From: an uncultured Prevotellaceae bacterium
GTDB taxonomy: Bacteria; Bacteroidota; Bacteroidia; Bacteroidales; Bacteroidaceae
Direction: 5' to 3'
Assembly (NCBI GenBank): GCA_946644025.1
Contig: CAMPCG010000009.1
Location: forward strand, 1-23,361
DNA length: 23,361 bases
The first letter of the stretch is position 1; the number at the start of each line of letters is the position of its first letter. The position numbers were made by a program, and so were the translations under genes. The notes under the pieces are model-generated. The model saw only the letters and a list, made by a program, of their open reading frames with translations. It was not told the origin of the DNA and did no database searches. This document shows positions 1-5,550 of this stretch, one piece after another.

Positions 1-5
1 GAGCG

Positions 6-24
6 ATGACGCTTTCAGCGTCAT
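6..24. repeat. Short palindrome at left edge
   Basis: Perfect 7-bp arms (ATGACGC / GCGTCAT) surround the loop TTTCA. Two copies of TTGCGGATAA follow directly at 25-44. The core GACGC...TCAGCGTC matches the core of the palindrome at 19753-19783, so it may belong to the same dispersed palindromic family. It lies just past the terminator of the leftward genes. Confidence 0.55.
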
Positions 25-46
25 TTGCGGATAATTGCGGATAATC

Positions 47-112
47 ATAAAAAACCTTCGCCCTGAAAGCGCAGGAAGCAGGAATCAATGCTTCCAGCGC
101 TTTCAGGGCGAA
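47..112 (-). terminator. Rho-independent terminator of the leftward gene cluster
   Basis: Arms 57-72 and 97-112 are perfectly complementary (16 bp). After a single A/A mismatch an inner stem, 74-80 with 89-95 (GGAAGCA/TGCTTCC), closes on an 8-nt loop. On the minus strand the hairpin is followed by a run of six T (plus-strand A run 49-54). It lies 18 nt past the stop of the small membrane protein gene, as expected for the end of that transcript. Confidence 0.8.
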
Positions 113-130
113 AGTTATTATTGCGCGTTG

Positions 131-322
131 TCAGCCTATGGTATAGACCAGCACTACGAGGATGGCCATGATGACGGCCACGACACAGAGAGCCCGGAAG
201 GCCCATTTCTTGATAATCTTCCAGCGCTTAATCGAGGCCAGGCTCTTGCGCTTAAACCGCGTGGCATCGTCTTCAACATGCTGGCGGTGATGATGGTGGT
301 GATGAATGTTTTCTTCTGCCAT
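131..322 (-). CDS. Small His-rich single-pass membrane protein
   Basis: This 63-residue protein starts MAEENI and then has six consecutive histidines (residues 7-12) and a further His at 15. A basic stretch (RFKRKSLASIKRWKIIKKW) follows, then one hydrophobic segment near residues 44-61 (ALCVVAVIMAILVVLVYTI) ending almost at the C-terminus. The His codons are a mix of CAT and CAC, so this is not a simple trinucleotide repeat. The ATG lies 4 nt after the rhamnosidase stop, and a strong terminator follows the stop codon, which supports a real, co-transcribed gene. No function is recognised. The topology suggests an inner-membrane protein with a cytoplasmic His-rich tail, possibly metal-binding (inference). 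I have an impression, which I cannot check here, that similar short proteins occur in other Bacteroidota. Confidence 0.65.
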   Translation of the reverse strand: MAEENIHHHHHHRQHVEDDATRFKRKSLASIKRWKIIKKWAFRALCVVAVIMAILVVLVYTIG

Positions 323-326
323 TTTT

Positions 327-3056
327 CTATTGTTTAATTATTAGTTTTATCGGTGAGTTCAATCCGCTGGGAACGGGCTCCCACTGGTCGTAGAGGGTCT
401 TCTTGTAGTTGATGTCCACCACGTTTATTTCTTCCATCTTGCGCCACTGCACGCCCTTGCGGTCCAGGTCGGCAATGCGGTTGGCGGGTAGGTTGGTGAC
501 CTCTATGCGCAGCTCGTTGTCGCCCGCCTTGAGGGCGTCCTTAGTGTCGAGCGTGAAGGGCACGCACCAGGCACAGCCCAGGAACTGGCCGTTGATGTAG
601 ACGCGGGCCGACTCGCGGACGTCGCCCAGGTCAATCATCCAGCGCCGGGCGGCCTCCTGCTTCGAGAGCTTGAAGTGCGTGGTGTAGACGCCGGTGCCCA
701 TGGTGACACGGGTCTGGTCGTCGAGCGTCTCCCACGTCTGCAGCGTGTCGAGCCGGTAGGTCTTGTCCACGCGGGGAGACTCTTCAATGAAGGAGAGGGT
801 CCAGGGACCAAAGGCCCCAAAAGCCCCCCCTTCTGCCCCCGAGGGGGCTACTATAGTTTTGCGGGGAGAAAGTCGGGGAGAGACTATTGTAGCCCCCTCG
901 GGGGCAGAAGGGGGGGCTTTAAAGGTCTGCAGGATCATTGACTCGCCGCTGCGCAGGCAGATGTCGATGCCGTCGGCCGCGAACGAGGCCTGAGTGATGT
1001 CGCCGTTAAGGGGGTTGAACCAGGTGGCACCCTTGAAGGGCACGGCCAGCTGCACGCGCCCGGCAATGTCGCCGGGTGTGAGGTTGGCAATGAAATAGTG
1101 GTAGCCGTTGGCGTTCTTGCGGCGTATAGCCTTCAGGCGCAGCCCGGTCTTCATCACCTCGGGCTTGGCAACCTTGGCCATGGCGGCGGCGTCAATGCCA
1201 TACATGATGTGCGCCCCCTGGGCCTGCAGCTTGGCAATGTGCTTCTTCACGCTCTCGGGCATCTCGCCGCTGCCGGGAATGATGAGCCCCTTGTAGGCCG
1301 TGCCGCCGCTGGTCACGAGCTTTCCGTCCTTGCAGGTGGTCTGCATGAGCAGCCGCTCGGAGATGTAGTCGCAGTCGTAGCCGGCGCGGTCGATGTCGAG
1401 GATGGCGTCGCGGAACTCGGGCATGAGCTTGCCCATGGCGTGGATAGAGAACTGCATGAGCAGCTTGCCGGTGTTCTTCTTCCAGGCGTCGCGCACGGGC
1501 AGCAGCACGAGGAAGTCGTTGTCGGGCTGTCCCCACTGCAGGAAGCTCTGGCAGCGCTCCACGTACTGCATGAAGAAGGGTGCGTCGCGCCAGATGCTGT
1601 TCGTGGGGCTCATGTCGATAGAGGCGTAGAACTTCCAGCCGGGCCACTCGTCGTTGCGCGGGCTGTAGGCCGTTCCGTGGAAGAAGATGTGGTTCACGCC
1701 GGCGCAGAACATCAGGTCGAGGTCGGGCTTGAGCTGCGATAGCGAAGTGCGGAAGTGCTCGGTGAGCCAGGTGAAGGTCTCGCTGCTGGTGTAGGGCTTT
1801 CCGCATACGTGAGCCGCCGACGGGGCATACTTGAACATGGAGTAGTCGCTGTCGTTCTTGCGCGTCTTGCCGGGGTCGGTGCGCAGTCCGCGGATGCCGA
1901 GGTCGGAGAGTCCGAAGCCCTCGATTTCGGGAATGTCGACGGCAGCGTAGCAGTCGATGAGGTTGGCGGGTGAGCCGTGGGCCTGGTTGCGGGTGATGGC
2001 CCCGTGGCTGTGTGCCCATGCCGTCCACTGCTGGGTGAAGTTCTCCAGCAGCAGGTCGCCGAGCGTCTCGCGGTAGTCGGAAAGAACAGAGCCACTCCCT
2101 ACCCCTCCCTCTGAGCGAGTGGAGTCTATAGTTTTGTCGGCTACAGAGGCTAACAGTTCTGGGAAGTGGTCCTCCAGCTTGTAGCCGCGCCGTTTCTCAA
2201 ACTCCTGCAGCAGCGTGGGTGTCCAGGTAGCGTCGGCCACCTCGTAGGAGTCGTTGAAGAAGGTGTGGGGATAGGGTGTCTTGGTGCGCTCAAAGGCGGC
2301 TTCGATGTGTTTCAGATAGTTGGCCACGGCGCGGCGGTCGAAGTGGTCGATGACCAGTCCCTCGCCGCCGGGGGCAGCGCGCTTCACCTTCATCACACCA
2401 TATTTAATATATAGGGCGATGACTTTTGCAGGAGTGGAGGAGCTGGGGAGCTGAGGAGTTGGGTAGGCCAGCTTGTTGTCTTTCACCTGGTCAGTCACGT
2501 CTATTGCAATATTATTGCAATACAGCATGACCTTGTGCAGGACGGCGTTCTTGGCATCCTTCTCCGAGGGCGAGAGGTCGATGATGCGGGTGTCCTTGCT
2601 GTCGGGCTGCAGTCCCCTGTGCCCGTTGGCGGTTGACCACACGCCGTCGGCGTCGATAGTCTTCTCCACGAAGACGGCACGGCAGGCACTCTCCTGGAGC
2701 GGCACCCACGGGCCTCCGAAGGGCCAGCCCGTTCCCGTAGCCATGTCGAGCTCAATGCCGTTGCGGCTACACTCTTCAGCCGTAAAGCGCAGCATACTGA
2801 GCCACTGGTCGGAGAGGTAGGGTATGTTGTTCTTCTGGTTTCCCTGCACTCCGTAGAGCGGTGTTATCTCTACGGCCCCAATGCCGTGGCGGGCATACTC
2901 GCCGAGGTTCCACCGCAGGTTCTCCTTGTCTACTGCCGAGCCGAGCCACCACCAGCGTGTGCCGGGCTTAGCCTCGGTGGTCGGCGTGGGCCACGACTGG
3001 GCCAGCATCGTTGCGCTCAACGCCATCAAAGCTATCAACGTGAGAAGTTTCTTCAT
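327..3056 (-). CDS. GH106-like alpha-L-rhamnosidase, secreted
   Basis: A protein of about 909 residues that would remove terminal L-rhamnose from pectic glycans in the periplasm or at the cell surface. With the start at 3056, residues 1-19 are a signal peptide (MKKLLTLIAL...ATMLA|Q). The N-terminal block has the GH106-type signatures TRWWWLGSAV and GTGWPFGGPW. The C-terminus (about residues 755-909) is a GH2-like sugar-binding beta-sandwich (LGDVRESARVYINGQFLG, then AGDNELRIEVTNLPANRIADLD). Starting at 3056 gives an ATGA overlap with the upstream toxin stop and a standard MKK signal peptide; ATG 3065 is possible and adds MAI. Three repeat-derived tracts interrupt the reading frame without breaking it: about residues 199-209, 305-320 and 712-746. 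An esterase gene lies upstream on the same strand. The family call is firm; the exact linkage cleaved is not known. Confidence 0.85.
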   Translation of the reverse strand: MKKLLTLIALMALSATMLAQSWPTPTTEAKPGTRWWWLGSAVDKENLRWNLGEYARHGIGAVEITPLYGVQGNQKNNIPYLSDQWLSMLRFTAEECSRNGIELDMATGTGWPFGGPWVPLQESACRAVFVEKTIDADGVWSTANGHRGLQPDSKDTRIIDLSPSEKDAKNAVLHKVMLYCNNIAIDVTDQVKDNKLAYPTPQLPSSSTPAKVIALYIKYGVMKVKRAAPGGEGLVIDHFDRRAVANYLKHIEAAFERTKTPYPHTFFNDSYEVADATWTPTLLQEFEKRRGYKLEDHFPELLASVADKTIDSTRSEGGVGSGSVLSDYRETLGDLLLENFTQQWTAWAHSHGAITRNQAHGSPANLIDCYAAVDIPEIEGFGLSDLGIRGLRTDPGKTRKNDSDYSMFKYAPSAAHVCGKPYTSSETFTWLTEHFRTSLSQLKPDLDLMFCAGVNHIFFHGTAYSPRNDEWPGWKFYASIDMSPTNSIWRDAPFFMQYVERCQSFLQWGQPDNDFLVLLPVRDAWKKNTGKLLMQFSIHAMGKLMPEFRDAILDIDRAGYDCDYISERLLMQTTCKDGKLVTSGGTAYKGLIIPGSGEMPESVKKHIAKLQAQGAHIMYGIDAAAMAKVAKPEVMKTGLRLKAIRRKNANGYHYFIANLTPGDIAGRVQLAVPFKGATWFNPLNGDITQASFAADGIDICLRSGESMILQTFKAPPSAPEGATIVSPRLSPRKTIVAPSGAEGGAFGAFGPWTLSFIEESPRVDKTYRLDTLQTWETLDDQTRVTMGTGVYTTHFKLSKQEAARRWMIDLGDVRESARVYINGQFLGCAWCVPFTLDTKDALKAGDNELRIEVTNLPANRIADLDRKGVQWRKMEEINVVDINYKKTLYDQWEPVPSGLNSPIKLIIKQ
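820..920. mobile_element. In-frame 101-bp palindromic element (MITE/RPE-like)
   Basis: Arms 820-857 and 883-920 are inverted copies over 38 bp with one mismatch, separated by a 25-bp loop (858-882). The arms contain TCTGCCCCCGAGGGGGC and end in CTATAGT. The element lies inside the rhamnosidase gene, between the catalytic part and the C-terminal beta-sandwich. Both arms stay open in the gene's frame and encode PPSAPEGATIV and TIVAPSGAEGG. No transposase is encoded, so it would be non-autonomous. No clear target duplication was found. Confidence 0.7.
2096..2140. repeat. Possible half-copy of palindromic element within rhamnosidase gene
   Basis: A C-rich tract (ACTCCCTACCCCTCCCT) is followed by CTATAGTTTTGTCGG. 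The latter shares CTATAGTTTTG with the inner edge of the 820-857 arm, and GC-rich arm and core are in the same order. In the protein it encodes KTIDSTRSEGGVGSGS, a low-complexity stretch just before SDYRETLGD, which reads like the resumed family sequence. The match is short, so the relationship is tentative. Confidence 0.35.
2428..2459. repeat. Imperfect octamer repeats within rhamnosidase gene
   Basis: Four 8-bp units of the form (G/T)GRGGAGY follow one another (GCAGGAGT, GGAGGAGC, TGGGGAGC, TGAGGAGT). On the coding strand they encode the Pro/Ser-rich PQLPSSSTPA between VKDNKLAYP and KVIALYIKYG. This looks like repeat expansion or insertion tolerated in a loop. Confidence 0.4.
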
Positions 3057-3400
3057 GATTGCCATCTGTTGTTTCTACTGATATTGAATTCTCTGATAAG
3101 GTTTTCCGGATTTCGCCTCACATCCCAAAGGTCTACAATATATACCATGTCTGCCTGTTCGTCGTAATAGTATATCAATTTGAAACGACCCATCACTGTG
3201 CATCCCCGGTATATGGTATCTTCGTTACTCAACTCCCTGACAGGAGTATATGATGTAGGAAATTTTTTGAAACTATCTTTGTGATATTCGATTTGCTCCA
3301 GCCATTTCTTCATCGTTTTGGCACCAAATTCCCTATAGGCATAATCCAGGTGATTCTTGAGTTTTATTCTTACAGCCTTAGTCCAAATGATTTTAGCCAT
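3053..3400 (-). CDS. ParE/RelE-family toxin
   Basis: A 115-residue basic protein. Its shape and C-terminal block YYYDEQADMVYIVDLWDVRRNP fit the RelE/ParE toxin fold, where a beta-hairpin is followed by a strand ending in R-R-N-P. The N-terminal half is two amphipathic helices (KNHLDYAYREFGAKTMKKWLEQIEYHKDSFKKF), also as in the family. It overlaps the upstream probable antitoxin by 31 nt, and its TGA stop (3053-3055) overlaps the rhamnosidase ATG as ATGA. The last residues (FNISRNNRWQS) extend beyond the usual domain end. Members act either on ribosome-bound mRNA or on DNA gyrase, and the sequence does not let me say which. The family call is fairly sure. Confidence 0.75.
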   Translation of the reverse strand: MAKIIWTKAVRIKLKNHLDYAYREFGAKTMKKWLEQIEYHKDSFKKFPTSYTPVRELSNEDTIYRGCTVMGRFKLIYYYDEQADMVYIVDLWDVRRNPENLIREFNISRNNRWQS

Positions 3401-3639
3401 GGCAAATCTTTTTTCATTTCCGACCAGAACTCTTCATCCGTAACCCAGTATGAGGGGTCGTTTAGATGTTCCATGGCATCATGAAGTGAAGCCTTCATTT
3501 CCTCAATTGTCCTGGGATAGCCAAAGTCCACCTCGTATGGTATTTCGGGCGCTTCCCATTCATCCCACTCATCGGTAGCAACAGCCGTGGCCGAACCTGG
3601 CTCGCAGCATACTCCTGTGTTGTCAAATTCCTGTTCCAT
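3370..3639 (-). CDS. Probable antitoxin partner of the ParE/RelE toxin
   Basis: An 89-residue, strongly acidic protein (DEWDEWEAPEIPYEVDFGYP in the middle). Its C-terminal half, TIEEMKASLHDAMEHLNDPS then YWVTDEEFWSEMKKDLPWL, resembles the helical toxin-wrapping tail of Bacteroidota antitoxins, which often ends in an (E/D)EE...M...W motif. No DNA-binding domain is obvious in the N-terminal half, so autorepression is not shown by the sequence. It lies directly upstream of the toxin with a 31-nt overlap, the usual antitoxin-first order. I call it mainly from position, charge and this tail; no family name is certain. Confidence 0.6.
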   Translation of the reverse strand: MEQEFDNTGVCCEPGSATAVATDEWDEWEAPEIPYEVDFGYPRTIEEMKASLHDAMEHLNDPSYWVTDEEFWSEMKKDLPWLKSFGLRL

Positions 3640-3699
3640 AAATTGTTACTCCATCTATTAATCCGTATACATGGTGTGGCCTGGTAAACATAGCGCGGT

Positions 3700-4932
3700 T
3701 TAGTTTCCGTCGGGTTTGTTGTTTTCGGTCATGCGCGAGGGTGCCCACTGGAAGGTGCGCCAGTCATCGGGCCGTGCGGGGTCGAAGTCCTGCCAGTCGG
3801 GTCGCAGGAACTGCGTGAGGGGCAGTCCGAGCTGCTTCATGCCCATGACGACGCACTTGGCCACCTCGTAGGCTCCGTAGGGGTTGAAGTGGGTGTTGTC
3901 GGCCAGCTCCTTGCCGTAGGCCTCGGCGGGATAGTGCACGAGTGCACGCTTGGAGTCTTCAAATCCCAGGGCCTCGAAGAACGTCTTCGTCATCTGGTTG
4001 AGGTCGATGAGCGGCACGTTCTCCCTCTCGGCCACCATCTTCATGGCGGCGGGGAAGTCGCCGTGGGTGTTCATGATGGTCTTGTTGTCCTTGTCGAAAG
4101 CTCGGCGCTGCGTGGGTGTGCAGAAGACGATGTCGGCCCCCTTCTTGCGCACCTGGTCCACGAATATCTTCAGCTGGTACTGGTAGTGGTACCATGCTCC
4201 GTCGCCGGGGCGTTTCTCCTTCTCGTCGTTATGGCCGAACTCCACGAAGACGTAGTCGCCCTTCTTCAGCGTGGTGAGTATCTTGTCCAGACGGAACGAG
4301 CCGATGAAGGTGCGCGCCGTGAGTCCGCTCTCGGCGTGGTTGGAGATGGCCACGCCGGGGCCGAACCACCGCGTAATCATCTGTCCCCACGAGGCCCACG
4401 GCTCGTAGTTCTGGTCTACGACGGTAGAGTTGCCGCAGAGGTAGACGGTGGGCACGTCGGCAGGCTCCACGTGTATGCTTCTCACGGCGGGCATGGGGCC
4501 GTTGAACTCCAGCGTCAGCCGGTTGTCCCAGGCCAGGTATACCTTCTCGCGGTCCTTTATCTTCACGTGTTTGCCCTCCTCGATGTAGGTGGAGCGCTTG
4601 TTCACCACGAACTCCACCTCCTGCGTGTCCTTGGCCTTGGGTGTGAGTATGTGGTCCATCATCAGGCGGCGTCCCTCGGCGCGCACGGTGGTGTTGCCCC
4701 CCTTGCGTCCGCCCAGCACCACCTTCACGCGGTAGTTGCCGTCGGGCACCTTCACCGAGAAATAGAACGGCTCGGCGGGCCGCTTCTTGTCAGGAGCGGG
4801 CAGCACGTCGTAGCCGTAGCCGTCTTGGTCGTTATACACGGGTTGGGGCTTCGTAAGGTCGAAGTCGAAGGTCTGGGCACACACCATCGCCGGGGCGATG
4901 AGCAGCATTGCGAGCAAAAATTTTAAGTTCAT
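3700..4932 (-). CDS. SGNH/GDSL esterase, CE12 rhamnogalacturonan acetylesterase-like, secreted
   Basis: A 410-residue secreted hydrolase that would remove acetyl groups from pectin backbone sugars and so open the chain to rhamnosidases. Residues 1-19 are a signal peptide (MNLKFLLAMLLIAPAMVCA|Q). An N-terminal beta-domain spans about 20-160. The SGNH blocks follow in order: YLCGNST with the Ser nucleophile near 169, SNHAESGLTARTF with the block II glycine, FVEFGHND with the block III Asn, and ADNTHFNPYGA with the catalytic Asp and His near 345 and 348. An upstream in-frame ATG at 5004 was rejected: it lies within or ahead of the promoter box and would place 24 non-signal residues before the signal peptide. 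The four blocks make the fold firm; the pectin substrate is inferred from family likeness and the nearby rhamnosidase. Confidence 0.87.
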   Translation of the reverse strand: MNLKFLLAMLLIAPAMVCAQTFDFDLTKPQPVYNDQDGYGYDVLPAPDKKRPAEPFYFSVKVPDGNYRVKVVLGGRKGGNTTVRAEGRRLMMDHILTPKAKDTQEVEFVVNKRSTYIEEGKHVKIKDREKVYLAWDNRLTLEFNGPMPAVRSIHVEPADVPTVYLCGNSTVVDQNYEPWASWGQMITRWFGPGVAISNHAESGLTARTFIGSFRLDKILTTLKKGDYVFVEFGHNDEKEKRPGDGAWYHYQYQLKIFVDQVRKKGADIVFCTPTQRRAFDKDNKTIMNTHGDFPAAMKMVAERENVPLIDLNQMTKTFFEALGFEDSKRALVHYPAEAYGKELADNTHFNPYGAYEVAKCVVMGMKQLGLPLTQFLRPDWQDFDPARPDDWRTFQWAPSRMTENNKPDGN

Positions 4933-5001
4933 AGCCGTCAAAAGTCTAAGGCTTGTCTGTTCTTTCCCTATAATAATAATATTGTGTAGTATACTGGGGT
5001 G

Positions 5002-5033
5002 CAAAGGTACGACAAAAAAACCACACCCCCAAA
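5002..5033 (-). promoter_or_regulatory. Bacteroidota-type promoter of the esterase gene
   Basis: On the minus strand the -7 box reads TACCTTTG (5009 to 5002), a full match to TAnnTTTG. A TTTG -33 box lies at 5033-5030 with 20 bp between the boxes, the expected spacing. Transcription would start near 4995, giving a leader of about 60 nt to the ATG at 4932. This fixes the start choice for the esterase. The -33 box is part of the left copy of the 26-bp direct repeat. Confidence 0.75.
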
Positions 5034-5056
5034 TATTTTCGTAAAATCATTAGGCG
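5031..5056. repeat. 26-bp direct repeat, left copy
   Basis: It contains TTCGTAAAATCATTAGGCG and matches 5369-5394 at 25 of 26 positions (one T/C difference). The two copies lie 338 bp apart and bracket the 21-bp repeat block. The left copy also supplies the -33 box of the esterase promoter. Confidence 0.75.
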
Positions 5057-5213
5057 GCGACGCTGAATATTGGCGTATTTTGCAGTACACCCGTATGTGG
5101 GAACGGCATCGGCCGCGAGATTGAGCGATGCCTCAGCCGCTCTGCTGATGGGAAAGAGCCGTGGAAAAGTGGTCTTTGTCCGGATTTTAAATGTAGAAAG
5201 GGTAAGGACAATC

Positions 5214-5297
5214 TACAAACGCCGTCGGCGTTTGTATAAACGTCGACGGCGTTTGTATAAACGTCGACGGCGTTTGTACAAACGTCGACGGCGTTTG
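5214..5297. repeat. Four 21-bp tandem repeats, each a near-palindrome
   Basis: The units start at 5214, 5235, 5256 and 5277 and have the form TA(C/T)AAACGYCGWCGGCGTTTG. Unit 1 contains a perfect palindrome (AAACGCC-GTC-GGCGTTT); units 2-4 differ from it mainly by a C-to-T and a T-to-A change. The whole block is bounded by ATCTACAAACGCCGTCG (5211-5227) and its exact reverse complement (5286-5302). Half-units can also pair across unit borders. There are no spacers, so it is not a CRISPR array. Confidence 0.85.
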
Positions 5298-5368
5298 TAG
5301 ATTTAAGGCCCGGAGGTCCACCCCTGAGACCCATCCCTTAGGCCCCACCCCCTGAGACCCGCCCCTCA

Positions 5369-5394
5369 AAATATCTTCGTAAAATCATTAGGCG
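5369..5394. repeat. 26-bp direct repeat, right copy
   Basis: Second copy of 5031-5056 with one base difference. No -7 box lies at the matching distance to its left, so this copy does not look like a promoter. The 312 bp between the copies may be an inserted or duplicated segment. Confidence 0.75.
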
Positions 5395-5515
5395 TCGGCC
5401 TTTGCTGACCCCTCCGTCGCACTCTTTTTGCTTTCTATTCGGCTAAAACAGGCTAATTGAGACAAAAAGAAAAAGGTTTTAAACGTAATTAATATAATGT
5501 GTTCTTAATAATACG

Positions 5516-5523
5516 TAATTTTG
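5516..5523 (+). promoter_or_regulatory. Probable -7 box of the Sus operon promoter
   Basis: TAATTTTG is a full match to the Bacteroidota -7 consensus TAnnTTTG and lies in an AT-rich stretch. Transcription would begin near 5530, about 20 nt before the ATG at 5551. No TTTG is seen at the -33 distance, which may mean an activator is needed (inference). Confidence 0.55.
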
Positions 5524-5550
5524 CGGTCGTAAAACAAAATTCCACTTTGT

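Larger units (their letters stand above)
4933..5550. other. Divergent repeat-rich intergenic region (618 bp)
   Basis: This gap separates the leftward enzyme genes from the rightward Sus operon. It holds the esterase promoter at its left end, a pair of 26-bp direct repeats (5031-5056 and 5369-5394), a block of four 21-bp repeats (5214-5297), a run of GAGACCC/CCACCCC-type sequence (5310-5367), and the probable promoter of the Sus operon at its right end. Reading frames through the repeat block encode only RRRRLYK or TNAVDVY repeats and are not credible genes. I see no RNA gene. Confidence 0.7.

Noticed and set aside
820..920. Sequencing or assembly artefact, or frameshift, in the rhamnosidase
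   Set aside because: The frame continues on both sides into family-like sequence, and similar C-rich palindromes occur elsewhere in the window.
3889..4926. 345-residue plus-strand frame opposite the esterase
   Set aside because: Antisense shadow of a GC-rich gene; composition is His/Val/Leu-rich with no recognisable domain, while the minus-strand frame has complete SGNH motifs.
4933..5004. Longer N-terminus for the esterase, starting at 5004
   Set aside because: The ATG overlaps the -7 box and would lie before the predicted transcription start; the signal peptide begins properly at 4932.
5214..5297. CRISPR array
   Set aside because: Four 21-bp units abut each other with no spacers and no cas genes are present.
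5050..5369. Small proteins rich in RRRRLYK or TNAVDVY repeats on either strand
   Set aside because: They are just translations of the 21-bp repeat block, with no plausible start region, and both strands give equally long frames.
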